The notes under the pieces were generated by a model. The model was given only the letters and a program-made list of their open reading frames with translations. It made no database searches and was not told the origin of the DNA. A program made the position numbers and the translations under genes. Positions 51,943-60,919 of a stretch of 64,000 nt of DNA are shown here, piece after piece (the stretch's first letter is position 1; the number at the start of each line of letters is the position of its first letter). Origin of the DNA: an uncultured Eubacteriales bacterium (GTDB lineage: Bacteria; Bacillota; Clostridia; Oscillospirales; Acutalibacteraceae); contig CAKSOL010000006.1 in NCBI GenBank assembly GCA_934477125.1, forward strand, positions 1-64,000. The letters are read 5' to 3'.

Positions 51943-53376
51943 ATGAGTAATGAAAAAATGGTTAAATCCATAACCTCGATGAATGAGGATTTTGCAAAAT
52001 GGTATACCGATGTCTGCATAAAGGCGGAGCTTATCGATTATTCGTCGGTAAAGGGCTGTATGATTATCCGCCCTTACGGTTACGCTATCTGGGAAAATAT
52101 TCAGCGGCTTATGGACGGTCGGTTCAAGGAAACCGGTCATGAAAACGTTTATATGCCGATGTTTATTCCCGAAAGCCTGCTGCAAAAGGAAAAGGATCAT
52201 GTTGAGGGCTTTGCGCCGGAGGTCGCATGGGTAACTTACGGCGGCGACGAAAAGCTTGAGGAGCGGCTTTGCGTCCGCCCGACCAGCGAAACCCTTTTCT
52301 GCGACCATTTTAAGAATATAGTTCATTCCTACCGCGACCTGCCCAAGCTCTATAACCAATGGTGCAGCGTTGTCCGCTGGGAAAAAACGACCCGTCCGTT
52401 CCTGCGCTCGCGCGAGTTCCTCTGGCAGGAGGGTCACACTCTCCATGCAACCCCCGAAGAGGCAAAAGAGGAAACAATAAGAATGCTCAATGTTTATGCC
52501 GACTTTGCCGAGGAGTGCCTCGCAATGCCGGTTGTTAAGGGCCAGAAAACCGAAAAGGAGCGCTTTGCCGGCGCTGAGGCTACATATACAATCGAGGCTC
52601 TTATGCACGACGGAAAGGCTCTGCAAAGCGGAACGTCGCATTATTTCGGCGACGGATTTTCCCGCGCGTTCGGCGTTGAGTTTACCGATAAGGACAATAA
52701 GCCGGTTCACCCGTTCCAGACCTCATGGGGAACAACAACCCGCCTTATAGGCGCGGTGATTATGACCCACGGCGACGATAACGGACTTGTTCTTCCGCCC
52801 GCGATAGCGCCCATACAGGCGGTTATTATTCCTATCGCCTCGCATAAGCCCGGCGTTGCCGAAAAGGCTAACGAGGTCTGCGACAGGCTTAAAAAGGTCT
52901 GCCGCGCGAAAATCGACGCGTCGGAGCAGACTCCCGGCTGGAAGTTCGCCGAATATGAAATGAAGGGCGTGCCTCTCAGAATTGAAATCGGGCCGAGGGA
53001 TATCGAGAATAACTGCTGTGTTGCGGTTCGCCGCGATAACAGAGAAAAAACGGTTGTTTCGCTGGACGAGCTTGAAACGAAAATTCCGGAGCTTTTAAAG
53101 GCGGTTCACGACGGACTTTACGAAAAGGCTCTTGCACGCCGCGCCGCTATGACCTATGACGCGCATAACCTTGAGGAAATGAAGAATATTGCCGACGAAA
53201 AGCCCGGCTTTATCCGCGCGATGTGGTGCGGAGAGCGCGAGTGCGAGGATAAGCTCAAGGAGACTGCCGGCGTAACCTCACGCTGTATTCCGTTTGAGCA
53301 GGAGCAGCTCGGCGACACCTGCGTCTGCTGCGGCAAAAAGGCAAAATATATGCTCTATTGGGGCAAGGCTTATTGA
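51943..53376 (+). CDS. proS: Prolyl-tRNA synthetase, archaeal/short type
   Basis: A 477-residue class II synthetase without the editing insert of the long bacterial type. Class II motifs are visible in GHENVYMPMFIPESLL, RPTSETLFCDHF, FLRSREFLWQEGHTLH and the C-terminal anticodon domain. The extreme C-terminus has a zinc site (GDTCVCCGKKAKYMLYWGKAY), as in the archaeal-type enzyme. ATG 51943 follows GGTGAT; the frame upstream through the rpsA end is ignored. It is monocistronic with its own promoter and terminator. Confidence 0.95.
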   Translation: MSNEKMVKSITSMNEDFAKWYTDVCIKAELIDYSSVKGCMIIRPYGYAIWENIQRLMDGRFKETGHENVYMPMFIPESLLQKEKDHVEGFAPEVAWVTYGGDEKLEERLCVRPTSETLFCDHFKNIVHSYRDLPKLYNQWCSVVRWEKTTRPFLRSREFLWQEGHTLHATPEEAKEETIRMLNVYADFAEECLAMPVVKGQKTEKERFAGAEATYTIEALMHDGKALQSGTSHYFGDGFSRAFGVEFTDKDNKPVHPFQTSWGTTTRLIGAVIMTHGDDNGLVLPPAIAPIQAVIIPIASHKPGVAEKANEVCDRLKKVCRAKIDASEQTPGWKFAEYEMKGVPLRIEIGPRDIENNCCVAVRRDNREKTVVSLDELETKIPELLKAVHDGLYEKALARRAAMTYDAHNLEEMKNIADEKPGFIRAMWCGERECEDKLKETAGVTSRCIPFEQEQLGDTCVCCGKKAKYMLYWGKAY

Positions 53377-53401
53377 TAACTGTATATACATATGTATAGA
53401 T

Positions 53402-53446
53402 GCCGCCGGTGCTTGTTTGTTTGAAACAAGCACCGGCGGCGTTTTT
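53402..53446 (+). terminator. Terminator of proS
   Basis: GCCGCCGGTGCTTGTTT pairs perfectly with its complement, followed by GTTTTTT. Confidence 0.9.
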
Positions 53447-53533
53447 TGTCTTAGCTTTGTCAGCTTAATAATATGTTTTCTGACAGTTCGGCAGCTGCGG
53501 TATTTGAGGAACTGCCGTGACCGGATATTCTGC

Positions 53534-55318
53534 CTAATTGTAGGATACCAGTTTCACGCGGCTGTCCCGCATACTGGCGTAGAGATATGAGCCGTAGGAC
53601 TCGTAGTAATCGTCAGGGTCGATTTCTATTGTAACGGTCTCTGTGCCGTTTGCGGCTACGCTGTCAACCTCGGCGGTTTCAGAGCCGCGGTAAAAATCCA
53701 GCGAGGAATACGATTCGGGCTTTATATACATAAACTCAAAATCTACCTCTAAAACGCAGTTATATATCGGAATGTAATTGTTGTTTTGGATTGTCAGCTG
53801 TATTTCGCCGTCGGCATAGCTGTGAGATATGCTTATTTTTTCGCCGCTCGGCTTTATTTCCTCGTACCGCTGATAGTAAAGACCGAATATCTTTTTGCCC
53901 CACCAGCTGTCGTCAACCCTTGAGGAAATATTTCTGCAATCCTGCTGAAGATTTTCGTCAAGGGGCTTATTTTCCTTGCAAATCCGGTTATAGCAAAGCG
54001 CTATTGTTTTAAAGGCGGAGAAATTTTCGCTGATTGTATCGTAGGTATCTCTTTCGTCCGATGAAATAAAAAGCTTTGTAAACGGAGTTGTGCGCACGCG
54101 GCTGATTTCGCTGTCCAGCTCGCTCCATTCGCTCTCCGGCATATCCGGATAAAGCAGCTTTTCCTCCCAATCGTATACATGGTTTGAAATATACACGGCT
54201 GAAATTATACCGGACGCGGCGGCTGCTGCAAGCAGCAGACCCGCGCCGCCGAGCAGTCCTATTACCGCAGGCTTGGTGTATTTAACGGCAGTCCGCGGTT
54301 CGGTCTGCGGCGCTTCGGCGGAAACTCCCGTCAGGGACATCATCATAATAAATATTCCAGATATCAATACGGTGTCGCCTATTATGTCCAAATCCGCATC
54401 AATAATACATTCTATAAGCTTGAATATTACCGTCAGCGCGCAGAAAACTGCGATAACGGTGTTTATTTGCCTGCCCTTGGCAAAAAGTTTTATGACAATA
54501 CTGCAAAGAGCAAGAACAACCGGCAAAAGGAAAATGATTGTTCTGAAAACGGCTTTTATTATATAGGTTCCCGCATCCGAACGACCTAAAGCAGTATAGC
54601 AACTTGCAAGAATAAAGTCGACTTTTAAGCTTGCGAGGATTATGAAATTCCAATGCGTTGCGATAAAGTATATTACCGCGGAAACTGCGGAAAGAAGAAC
54701 GGTTGTACCTGAGCGCCTGCGGCATAATAATGCAAAGGATACAAGTAAAAACAGCGCGGCGCAGATATCCTCAAGCCATATTGATATCGGCTGTGAAATG
54801 AATTTATTCAGCAGTATTTCATTTATAAGCATATTGCCGGTAATCACGAAAATTTCAATGAAAAGCAAAGCCGTCCATACCGTATACAGAAAATAATCCG
54901 GTTTTTCGCGATAAGAAAAAGCCTTTTTTATCGCGGGCGCTTTGGATAAACCGAAAAGAACTGCAAAAGTTATTAAAAACGCACCGGTATTAAAAAGCTC
55001 GTGCTTGAGTTCAAAATCAAACGGAATATATTTCCATAGATTTGAAAAAACATCAAAAACAAGCGCCGAGGTAATCAGAATAAGCCCGGACAGAGCAAGA
55101 AGCCGGCTGTTTGAAACGGCAAGCCGGCGTTTAAGAGCAATTCGGCTTCCGGGATATTCCTGTTTCAAATTATTTCCGCCGTCGGGACAGAATCCGCCGT
55201 TTGCTGCGGACTCGGCAGACGCGTCTGCCTGCGGTACGCTGTTTTCTTCGGCTGCCGTTCCGCAGAACGGGCAGAACCGACCGTCGGAAAATTCCTTTCC
55301 GCATTTTGAGCAAAACAT
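53534..55318 (-). CDS. Zinc-ribbon multi-pass membrane protein, family not recognised
   Basis: A 594-residue protein. The N-terminus is a zinc ribbon (MFCSKCGKEF, FCPFCGTAAEE). After a linker come about ten membrane helices (residues ~70-350). A last helix near 365 (AVIGLLGGAGLLLAAAAASG) precedes an extracytoplasmic domain whose C-terminal 110 residues read as a beta-sandwich (IQLTIQNNNYIPIYNCVLEV, TVTIEIDPDDYY). The domain order resembles zinc-ribbon membrane sensors of Firmicutes, but I cannot name the family. AAAGGAG precedes the ATG. Expression is probably controlled by the divergent XRE gene through palindromes in the promoter. Confidence 0.68.
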   Translation of the reverse strand: MFCSKCGKEFSDGRFCPFCGTAAEENSVPQADASAESAANGGFCPDGGNNLKQEYPGSRIALKRRLAVSNSRLLALSGLILITSALVFDVFSNLWKYIPFDFELKHELFNTGAFLITFAVLFGLSKAPAIKKAFSYREKPDYFLYTVWTALLFIEIFVITGNMLINEILLNKFISQPISIWLEDICAALFLLVSFALLCRRRSGTTVLLSAVSAVIYFIATHWNFIILASLKVDFILASCYTALGRSDAGTYIIKAVFRTIIFLLPVVLALCSIVIKLFAKGRQINTVIAVFCALTVIFKLIECIIDADLDIIGDTVLISGIFIMMMSLTGVSAEAPQTEPRTAVKYTKPAVIGLLGGAGLLLAAAAASGIISAVYISNHVYDWEEKLLYPDMPESEWSELDSEISRVRTTPFTKLFISSDERDTYDTISENFSAFKTIALCYNRICKENKPLDENLQQDCRNISSRVDDSWWGKKIFGLYYQRYEEIKPSGEKISISHSYADGEIQLTIQNNNYIPIYNCVLEVDFEFMYIKPESYSSLDFYRGSETAEVDSVAANGTETVTIEIDPDDYYESYGSYLYASMRDSRVKLVSYN

Positions 55319-55346
55319 TTCTGTAAACTCCTTTAACCTCTTATTT

Positions 55347-55417
55347 TATAACCGAATGGTTATATTTTTTTATAAGTATAGCATAGCAATGTTAAAATGT
55401 CAATACCAAACGGTTAT
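55347..55417 (-). promoter_or_regulatory. Promoter of the zinc-ribbon membrane gene with two XRE operators
   Basis: On the minus strand TTGACA (55398-55403) and TATACT (55375-55380), spacer 17. Site 1 is the perfect palindrome TATAACC-GAAT-GGTTATA (55347-55364), downstream of the -10. Site 2, TACC-AAAC-GGTTA (about 55404-55416), touches the -35. Both share ACC-N4-GGT. Confidence 0.78.
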
Positions 55418-55440
55418 ATGAAAACGGCAGGGGGCGGCTT

Positions 55441-55683
55441 ATGGACAATCATTATCCGAGGATAAAGGATTTGCGGGAGGACGCGGATTATTCTCAGCAG
55501 TTTGTGTCGGAATATCTTAATATGAAGCAGCCGCAGTACAGCCGGTATGAGCGGGGTATGCGGGATATCCCCACCGATATTCTGATAAGGCTTGCAAGGC
55601 TTTATAATACTTCTACCGATTATATTTTGGGACTTACAAACAACCCCGAACCTGCCCGGAAGCGGGAGCGGAAAAGCGAATAG
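55441..55683 (+). CDS. XRE-family transcriptional regulator
   Basis: An 80-residue single-domain regulator (YSQQFVSEYLNMKQPQYSRY, IPTDILIRLARLYNTSTDYI). It starts at ATG 55441, 24 bases after a palindromic site that also flanks the divergent membrane-protein promoter. It likely represses both itself and that gene. The layout repeats that of the lipoprotein/XRE pair at 17167-18467, although the two regulators are not close relatives. Confidence 0.88.
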   Translation: MDNHYPRIKDLREDADYSQQFVSEYLNMKQPQYSRYERGMRDIPTDILIRLARLYNTSTDYILGLTNNPEPARKRERKSE

Positions 55684-55708
55684 GCGCTTTTTGAAAATAA
55701 TATAAATA

Positions 55709-55740
55709 ACAAATCCGCCCTCTTTCGGGGACGGATTTGT
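55709..55740. terminator. Hairpin after the XRE gene
   Basis: ACAAATCCG and CGGATTTGT pair around CCCTCTTTCGGGGA. There is no clear T-run on the plus strand. The arms are the same words found in the dispersed palindrome at 32816 and 45721, so this may be a shortened copy. Confidence 0.5.
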
Positions 55741-55803
55741 GTGTCTGTGCGGCGGAACGGCACAAAATCAAAGCATCATTTCATTGATGTGGATCGACGC
55801 ATT

Positions 55804-56160
55804 TTATCGAAGTTTATTTAATTTACTTTTTGCTGTATTTATTGAAGAAATAAGTAATTTTTTGACTTCAATACACTTTTCCAAAATGTCATTATTATTA
55901 TAATAGCCGCTTTCAATTAAAAGTTCCAGCCAATACTCGCTTTCAGAACATTCTTTGAGTGCAATTTGAAGTTTTGCAATAAAATCAGCAGTTCCATGAC
56001 CGTAAAACGCTTCGCGAATATTTGCACCGATACTTGTACCGCTGCGGATAAGTTGATTAGTTAGTACATTTTCCTTTTTAGTTTGCTTTACATAGTTACA
56101 AACCTTAATTATCTGCAAAGCAAATTCTTTGGATTTTATAATCAAAGGACTATCTGCCAT
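55804..56160 (-). CDS. Four-helix-bundle protein, second copy
   Basis: A 118-residue protein paralogous to the one at 34721. It has the same blocks: SKEFALQIIK, VLTNQLIRSGTSIGANIREA and KLQIALKECSESEYWLELL. It belongs to the TIGR02436/23S intervening-sequence family. GGAAAGGCGG precedes ATG 56160. The gene is AT-rich and stands alone, without the TIGR04076 partner. Upstream come a GTGCCGTAGGCAC hairpin, a MITE-like repeat and tRNA-Thr, all in the order seen, in modified form, at the first locus. No reverse transcriptase or template repeat is nearby. Confidence 0.87.
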   Translation of the reverse strand: MADSPLIIKSKEFALQIIKVCNYVKQTKKENVLTNQLIRSGTSIGANIREAFYGHGTADFIAKLQIALKECSESEYWLELLIESGYYNNNDILEKCIEVKKLLISSINTAKSKLNKLR

Positions 56161-56223
56161 AATATTACCGCCTTTCCTATTGCGATATTTATAATTCGTG
56201 CCGTAGGCACACCTAACTTCTTC

Positions 56224-56308
56224 CTTATTACTTCTTACTTATTACTTCCCAAAAATCCCGTATCAAGCTTTATTTGAAGTAAGAGTGAAGAGGTAAGAAG
56301 TAAAAAAT
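56224..56308 (-). repeat. MITE-like repeat, copy 2
   Basis: On the minus strand it reads TTTTTTACTTCTTACCTCTT, CACTCTTAC, then CGGGATTTTTGGGAAGTAAT-AAGTAAGAAGTAAT. Ends of the type TTACTTCTTAC are inverted. It corresponds block by block to 35412-35500. Confidence 0.7.
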
Positions 56309-56340
56309 AAAATCCCGCCCACTTACATGAACGGGATTTT
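56309..56340 (-). terminator. Terminator of tRNA-Thr
   Basis: AAAATCCCG and CGGGATTTT pair directly after the CCA end, and T-rich sequence follows on the minus strand. The same words occur inside the adjoining MITE-like repeat. Confidence 0.75.
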
Positions 56341-56416
56341 TGGAGCTGCTAACCAGATTCGAACTGGTGACCTCGTCCTTACCAAGGACGTGCTCTACCA
56401 CCTGAGCCATAGCAGC
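56341..56416 (-). tRNA. tRNA-Thr (anticodon GGT)
   Basis: On the minus strand GCTGCTA pairs with TAGCAGC. The D-arm is GCTC/GAGC, the anticodon loop is TTGGTAA (anticodon GGT), and the T-arm is ACCAG-TTCGAAT-CTGGT. The discriminator is T and CCA is encoded. Confidence 0.95.
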
Positions 56417-56523
56417 ATATCGCGCAATATCCGCGCGACTTATATATTATAAATTAAAACTCCGATAAAGTCAAGTATTAAATTTTCTTTTCCAAAGGTT
56501 TTGATAAAATCGGAAGAACGGCT

Positions 56524-58227
56524 TTATCTGAATATAGGCTGACTGCCGCTGAGAATTTTTTCGTATTCCTCGGCGGGAACGGGCTTGCTGAAATAATAGC
56601 CCTGCATATTTTCGCAGCCGAAGCTCAGCAGCATATCCGCCTGCTCCTTAGTCTCAACGCCCTCGGCGATAACCGGAATGTCAAGGAGTGACGCCATACC
56701 GACGACCGACCGGATAATAGCCTTTCCGCGCTCGGTATTGCTGCTGCCGGACAGGAATTTCATATCCAGCTTTAATATGTCAATCGGAATGTCTTTAAGA
56801 ACGTTCAGGGAGGAATAGCCGGAGCCGAAATCATCCATTTCAACAATAAATCCGCTGCTGTGAAGCTCATCGATAACATCTATGAGCAGCTCGGAGTTTT
56901 CCGTATAAGCACTTTCGGTTATCTCAAGGCGAATGCTTGAAATCGGAATACGGTTCGATTCTATAATTTCCCTGAGATGCTTTACAAAATCCTGCCGTTG
57001 GATATCTATTCGGGATAAATTAACAGAAATGACAATCGGTATATCCGGCATCTGCCGTGACCACTTTTTTACATATTTACAGGCTTTATCTATCATATAG
57101 CGGTCCAATTCGCTTATCCGGCTGCTGCTTTCAAAAACGGGTAAAAACTCTCCGGGAGGAACAAGACCCCTTTCGGGATGCTGCCAGCGGATAAGAGCCT
57201 CCGCGCCTATAAGCCGCTTTGTTGAATAATTAACCTGCGGCTGAAACCAAACCTTGAATTCTTCCTTTTCGATAGCCCTGTCAAGGTCGTTTAAAAATTC
57301 CTGCTGCTCAAGCTCAACCCCCATCATTCCCTTTTTGTAATAGGCTATCGGACGGTTGAACTTTCCCTTGGTTGCCTGAAGCGCCAAAAGCGCCTTATAG
57401 CTCATGGTATAGGAGTTGCAATCCGGCTCGCAGAGGTCGTATATTCCCATATGTATCGAAAGCGGAATTTTCAAGGCGTAGCCTGCAAACGATTCGGCAA
57501 AGCCGTCGTAATATTCCTGCGGACTCAGGGAGTCCTCTGAACAGAAGCGCACAAAATGATCCGCATTGAGATGGGCGGAAAAGCTGTCGGGCGTGTCGTG
57601 CTTTCTCATATGCTTGCCGCAGTCTGCAAGCAGCTTATTTCCGAGCTCATATCCGTAAATCCCGTTGATGTCTCTGAATTTGTCTATATTATATCTTTGA
57701 ATACGGTATTTTTTGCCGGGATGCTCCTTAATCCATTTCTTAACGTTTTTATGAAAGCCGTTGAGATTATAAATACCGGTCAGCGGGTCAATGTCGCTTA
57801 AAATATAATTCGAGGTGTCCTCGCAGGTTATAACGATAACGTCCCTGTTTTTATCCAGATAGCGGTAGCTTACCCGTTTATAAACGTTTTTGCGCTTTAA
57901 AAACCTGCTCGCGTGAAAATCAACGTTATATATGTCCTCGGTTTTCAGCTTTTCGGCAACAGTCTCAAGACTCAGCCTGCGCTTGAGCGTTTCCCGGTTT
58001 TCTTCGGGAATGAGCTTATCGACGACAGACGCAATATTTTCCGAATACGAAAGCTTTTCAAAATCGATAAAATTATTAAGCTTTCCGGCGAGAAATTCCG
58101 TAAACCGGAAAAGCCTGTCCTCGCCCGATACTGCGAAAACAACGCCGTCTAAATATTCCAGCAAAAGCGCCTCCGAAAATTCGCTTTCGCTTATTCGGCT
58201 TAAAATTTCCTTTCGGTATTCCGTCAT
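56524..58227 (-). CDS. GGDEF-EAL protein with degenerate GGDEF site
   Basis: A 567-residue cytosolic signalling protein. Residues 1-140 are an unassigned sensor-like region. The GGDEF domain (DPLTGIYNLNGF at 147-158) has NADHF (221-225) at the active-site position, so cyclase activity is unlikely. The EAL domain is intact: E343-A-L345 in GAEALIRW, LEITESAYTE, MDDFGSGYSSLN, KLDMKFL and AEGVETKEQ. It should hydrolyse cyclic di-GMP. There is no membrane helix. It stands alone. I see no strong promoter immediately upstream. Confidence 0.9.
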   Translation of the reverse strand: MTEYRKEILSRISESEFSEALLLEYLDGVVFAVSGEDRLFRFTEFLAGKLNNFIDFEKLSYSENIASVVDKLIPEENRETLKRRLSLETVAEKLKTEDIYNVDFHASRFLKRKNVYKRVSYRYLDKNRDVIVITCEDTSNYILSDIDPLTGIYNLNGFHKNVKKWIKEHPGKKYRIQRYNIDKFRDINGIYGYELGNKLLADCGKHMRKHDTPDSFSAHLNADHFVRFCSEDSLSPQEYYDGFAESFAGYALKIPLSIHMGIYDLCEPDCNSYTMSYKALLALQATKGKFNRPIAYYKKGMMGVELEQQEFLNDLDRAIEKEEFKVWFQPQVNYSTKRLIGAEALIRWQHPERGLVPPGEFLPVFESSSRISELDRYMIDKACKYVKKWSRQMPDIPIVISVNLSRIDIQRQDFVKHLREIIESNRIPISSIRLEITESAYTENSELLIDVIDELHSSGFIVEMDDFGSGYSSLNVLKDIPIDILKLDMKFLSGSSNTERGKAIIRSVVGMASLLDIPVIAEGVETKEQADMLLSFGCENMQGYYFSKPVPAEEYEKILSGSQPIFR

Positions 58228-58329
58228 ATTGCAATTCCTTTCCGATTGTAAAGATAACCGGGCAAATCTGCTTGCTAATCACAGTATAACAGAAAATGGC
58301 CGGTTTAGCAATGATTTTTAATATTCGCC

Positions 58330-60642
58330 TCAGATTTTCTGCAAAATTATTGCAATAACGGTTATATCGTCCTCATGGTCGTCGCTGCGGCGGCGGTGAG
58401 CCGCGGTGCAGATATGCTCGGCGAGGTCGTCGGCGCTGCCGTCCTGCCAGGCGGTAAGCTCGTCCCTGATCCAGTCGGTTCCCTCGCTTACGGCTCCGTC
58501 CGACATCATAAGAACAATGTCCCCTACCTTTAATTTAACCGCCGCGCGGTCAAAGCCGATATCCCTGAGTATTCCGGCAGGCAGCGAACGGCTTTCCGCC
58601 TTTCCCGTTCGTCCGCTGCGGCGCAGCAGGGTTGGCGCGGCGCCCGCCTTGAAAAGCTCGGCGCTGCCCGAATGCAGGTCTACGCTTACTATATCAACCG
58701 TTGCCAGCGATTCGTCGGTAGACTTGAAAAGCATTGCCGAATTGAGCATTTTCAACGAGCAGTCGTAGCCGAAGCCCGAACGCAGCAGCCGCGACATCAG
58801 CCCCGACGCCATGGCTCCGTCAACCGCCGCTCTGCCGCCAGTTCCCATACCGTCGCTCAGAATAGCCGTGAAATGACCCTTGCCGTCGTTAAAGCTGCGG
58901 TAAGCGTCGCCGCAGAGCCGTGCGCCGAACGCGCTTATCTGATGAACGCCGAACTGAACCGAATAAGCCGCCCTTTCGCCGACCGTTATAAATACGTCGC
59001 CCCCGACCTCGCTTACCGCCGGAATATCGAAATCCCGTTCGCAGGCGAGGGAAAGCGCCTTCATTATCTGGCGCTTGTTAAGAATAAGGTCGCGGCTTTT
59101 TTTCAGCTTTGCCTTAACGGTCATTCTTCCGAAACGGTCAATGCAGCAGCTGCATTCGTCAAGAGTTATTCCGAGTCCCCTCAGAGCCTCGGCGGCAGCC
59201 GCCGCGCCGGAGCTGTCGAATTTTTCTTCGGTTTCAAGGTCAGCCGCGAGGTCGGAGAGCATACAGGAAATACCGGAGAACTGGTCGGAAACTACCGACC
59301 GCACCTCCTCAAGCCGGTTTTCCGCCGCAGCCGCAGCGGCGTATTCCTCATAATGCCGCCGAACCGAGGCTTCCATTTTTTCGGGTCTTGCGCACCTTGC
59401 GCGGAAGTCAGCCGAAAGCCGTGTTTCCTCCTCCTTCTGTGCGCCGCTCTTGACCGCCCTCGTCATCTGTAGCAGGGCTTCAAGAGTCTCCGCGCGCCGC
59501 GTTTCCCAGCAGTGAACCCTCAGCCGGCAGCCGGCGCAGGCGTCCTGCTCAACGCGCTCTATAAAATCGCCGTAATCCGGAGCATTTATGCGGCTGAGCT
59601 GAGCCGAAACCTGCTCAACCGTGTCCGAAACGTCCTCTAAAGCGCCGGCAGCCAGCTGCAAGCGCAGCGTTACCGCCTTTTTAACTCCCGACGGCGTTAT
59701 TATCTGCGGATAAGCCGAAAAAATCTTTCCGAGCGGAATTGAAGCCGAGCGCGGCAGCAGCAGGAATAAAACGCTGCCTGCAAGCAGCTCGATAATCCGC
59801 ATCGCGCTCTCCGCCGAGCCTCCGCTGCTCAAGGCTCCGATACCGACCGCCGCCCCGACGGCGAGCAGCTGCGCATATTTTCCTTTTCTCGACCATATTC
59901 CGCTCGCAACTCCCGCCAGCGCATAAACTGCGGCAAAGCCGGAATTTCTCCCGGAGGATATAAAGGCGGAAAAGGCTACAGCCGCTCCTGCCGCCGAGCC
60001 TGCAAGCAGACCGCCGTATTTTCCGCAGATAAATATTAAAAGAATACTGAGCACCCTGCCGGGAGCAATGTCGCCGACGGTCAGCGAGTCCGCGCCTATC
60101 AGAATAAAGCTTATGCAAATCAGCAGCGCGGCAAGCTCCTCGCCCGTAAGCCCGGCATTTTCTTTCATCAGCGCGCGCGCCGCGATACATACAAATACCG
60201 TTCCGGCTCCTGCGAGCGCCGCCTCGGTCATTATCTGCGCAATGCTGAAATGAGCGCCGTTATATGTAACAAATGAGGTAAGCAGACTTGAAAAAAAGGC
60301 GAAAAGCCCTAAAAACAGCTTGTTTTCGCCGAGCTTTCTGTCTCCTCCGAGCAGCAGCCTTACCGCCAGCACCGCGAAAACCGCCGCAAGATAGCGGAAC
60401 GCCCCGAGACCGCTCGCCGGGACAATATAGCCTAAAAGAACCCCTGCCGCTACCGCCGGAGCGAACATAATCGGCGCGCCTGCCGCAGCCGCCAGACCGA
60501 ACGGCATAAGCTTTCCGAATATTACCGCCCGCGCGGAAAGAAAGGCGCAGACCGCAACCGCGGCGTGAGTCAGTATCGCCCGGATTACCGCCTCGCGCGG
60601 CAGAGCCTGTCCGGGGGCGGTGACCTTAACATTTTCTCTCAT
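58330..60642 (-). CDS. spoIIE: Stage II sporulation protein E (SpoIIE)
   Basis: A 770-residue protein. About ten N-terminal membrane helices precede a middle region that interacts with FtsZ in Bacillus. The C-terminal PP2C phosphatase has ILSDGMGTGGRAA (metal Asp), LATVDIVSVDLHSG and IVLMMSDGAVSEG. SpoIIE dephosphorylates SpoIIAA to activate sigma-F in the forespore, so the organism should sporulate. ATG 60642 (MRENVKV) has GGAG ten bases upstream and is preferred to an upstream Met. A Spo0A box lies where the -35 would be. Confidence 0.93.
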   Translation of the reverse strand: MRENVKVTAPGQALPREAVIRAILTHAAVAVCAFLSARAVIFGKLMPFGLAAAAGAPIMFAPAVAAGVLLGYIVPASGLGAFRYLAAVFAVLAVRLLLGGDRKLGENKLFLGLFAFFSSLLTSFVTYNGAHFSIAQIMTEAALAGAGTVFVCIAARALMKENAGLTGEELAALLICISFILIGADSLTVGDIAPGRVLSILLIFICGKYGGLLAGSAAGAAVAFSAFISSGRNSGFAAVYALAGVASGIWSRKGKYAQLLAVGAAVGIGALSSGGSAESAMRIIELLAGSVLFLLLPRSASIPLGKIFSAYPQIITPSGVKKAVTLRLQLAAGALEDVSDTVEQVSAQLSRINAPDYGDFIERVEQDACAGCRLRVHCWETRRAETLEALLQMTRAVKSGAQKEEETRLSADFRARCARPEKMEASVRRHYEEYAAAAAAENRLEEVRSVVSDQFSGISCMLSDLAADLETEEKFDSSGAAAAAEALRGLGITLDECSCCIDRFGRMTVKAKLKKSRDLILNKRQIMKALSLACERDFDIPAVSEVGGDVFITVGERAAYSVQFGVHQISAFGARLCGDAYRSFNDGKGHFTAILSDGMGTGGRAAVDGAMASGLMSRLLRSGFGYDCSLKMLNSAMLFKSTDESLATVDIVSVDLHSGSAELFKAGAAPTLLRRSGRTGKAESRSLPAGILRDIGFDRAAVKLKVGDIVLMMSDGAVSEGTDWIRDELTAWQDGSADDLAEHICTAAHRRRSDDHEDDITVIAIILQKI

Positions 60643-60750
60643 AATAAATAATCTCCGTTCTGCCGCTGCCCCCAAGAACGCCTTTATACGTATCCAAAGG
60701 AACAGCTTCCGTCGGCTACGGCGTTATACGGCAAATAATGTGTTTTTTTC

Positions 60751-60787
60751 ATTATATAATACCGAAAACGAAAATTTTGTCGAAAAA
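60751..60787 (-). promoter_or_regulatory. Candidate Spo0A-activated promoter of spoIIE
   Basis: The plus strand at 60775-60787 reads TTTTGTCGAAAAA, a match to the consensus 0A box. On the minus strand TATAAT (60751-60756) lies downstream at the -10, and no TTGACA-like -35 is present; the box takes its place. In Bacillus, spoIIE is a sigma-A gene activated by Spo0A. Confidence 0.72.
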
Positions 60788-60847
60788 GGTAAACGGATTA
60801 AAACTTTTTCGCGGATTTTAAAAATCTGCCGGTCGGAAAACCCGATA

Positions 60848-60876
60848 TTGTAATTATTGAAAGAATGTGATAAAAT
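60848..60876 (+). promoter_or_regulatory. Promoter of trpS-holB-ricT-pth
   Basis: TTGTAA (60848-60853) and TAAAAT (60871-60876), spacer 17, 43 bases before the trpS ATG. No T-box leader is present. Confidence 0.7.
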
Positions 60877-60919
60877 AAACTATATATATGTAGTTTTACC
60901 GGAAAGGAACGTTTATAAT

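Noticed and set aside
60877..60919. Trp T-box leader before trpS
   Set aside because: The leader is about 40 bases, too short for a T-box, and lacks the conserved antiterminator sequence.
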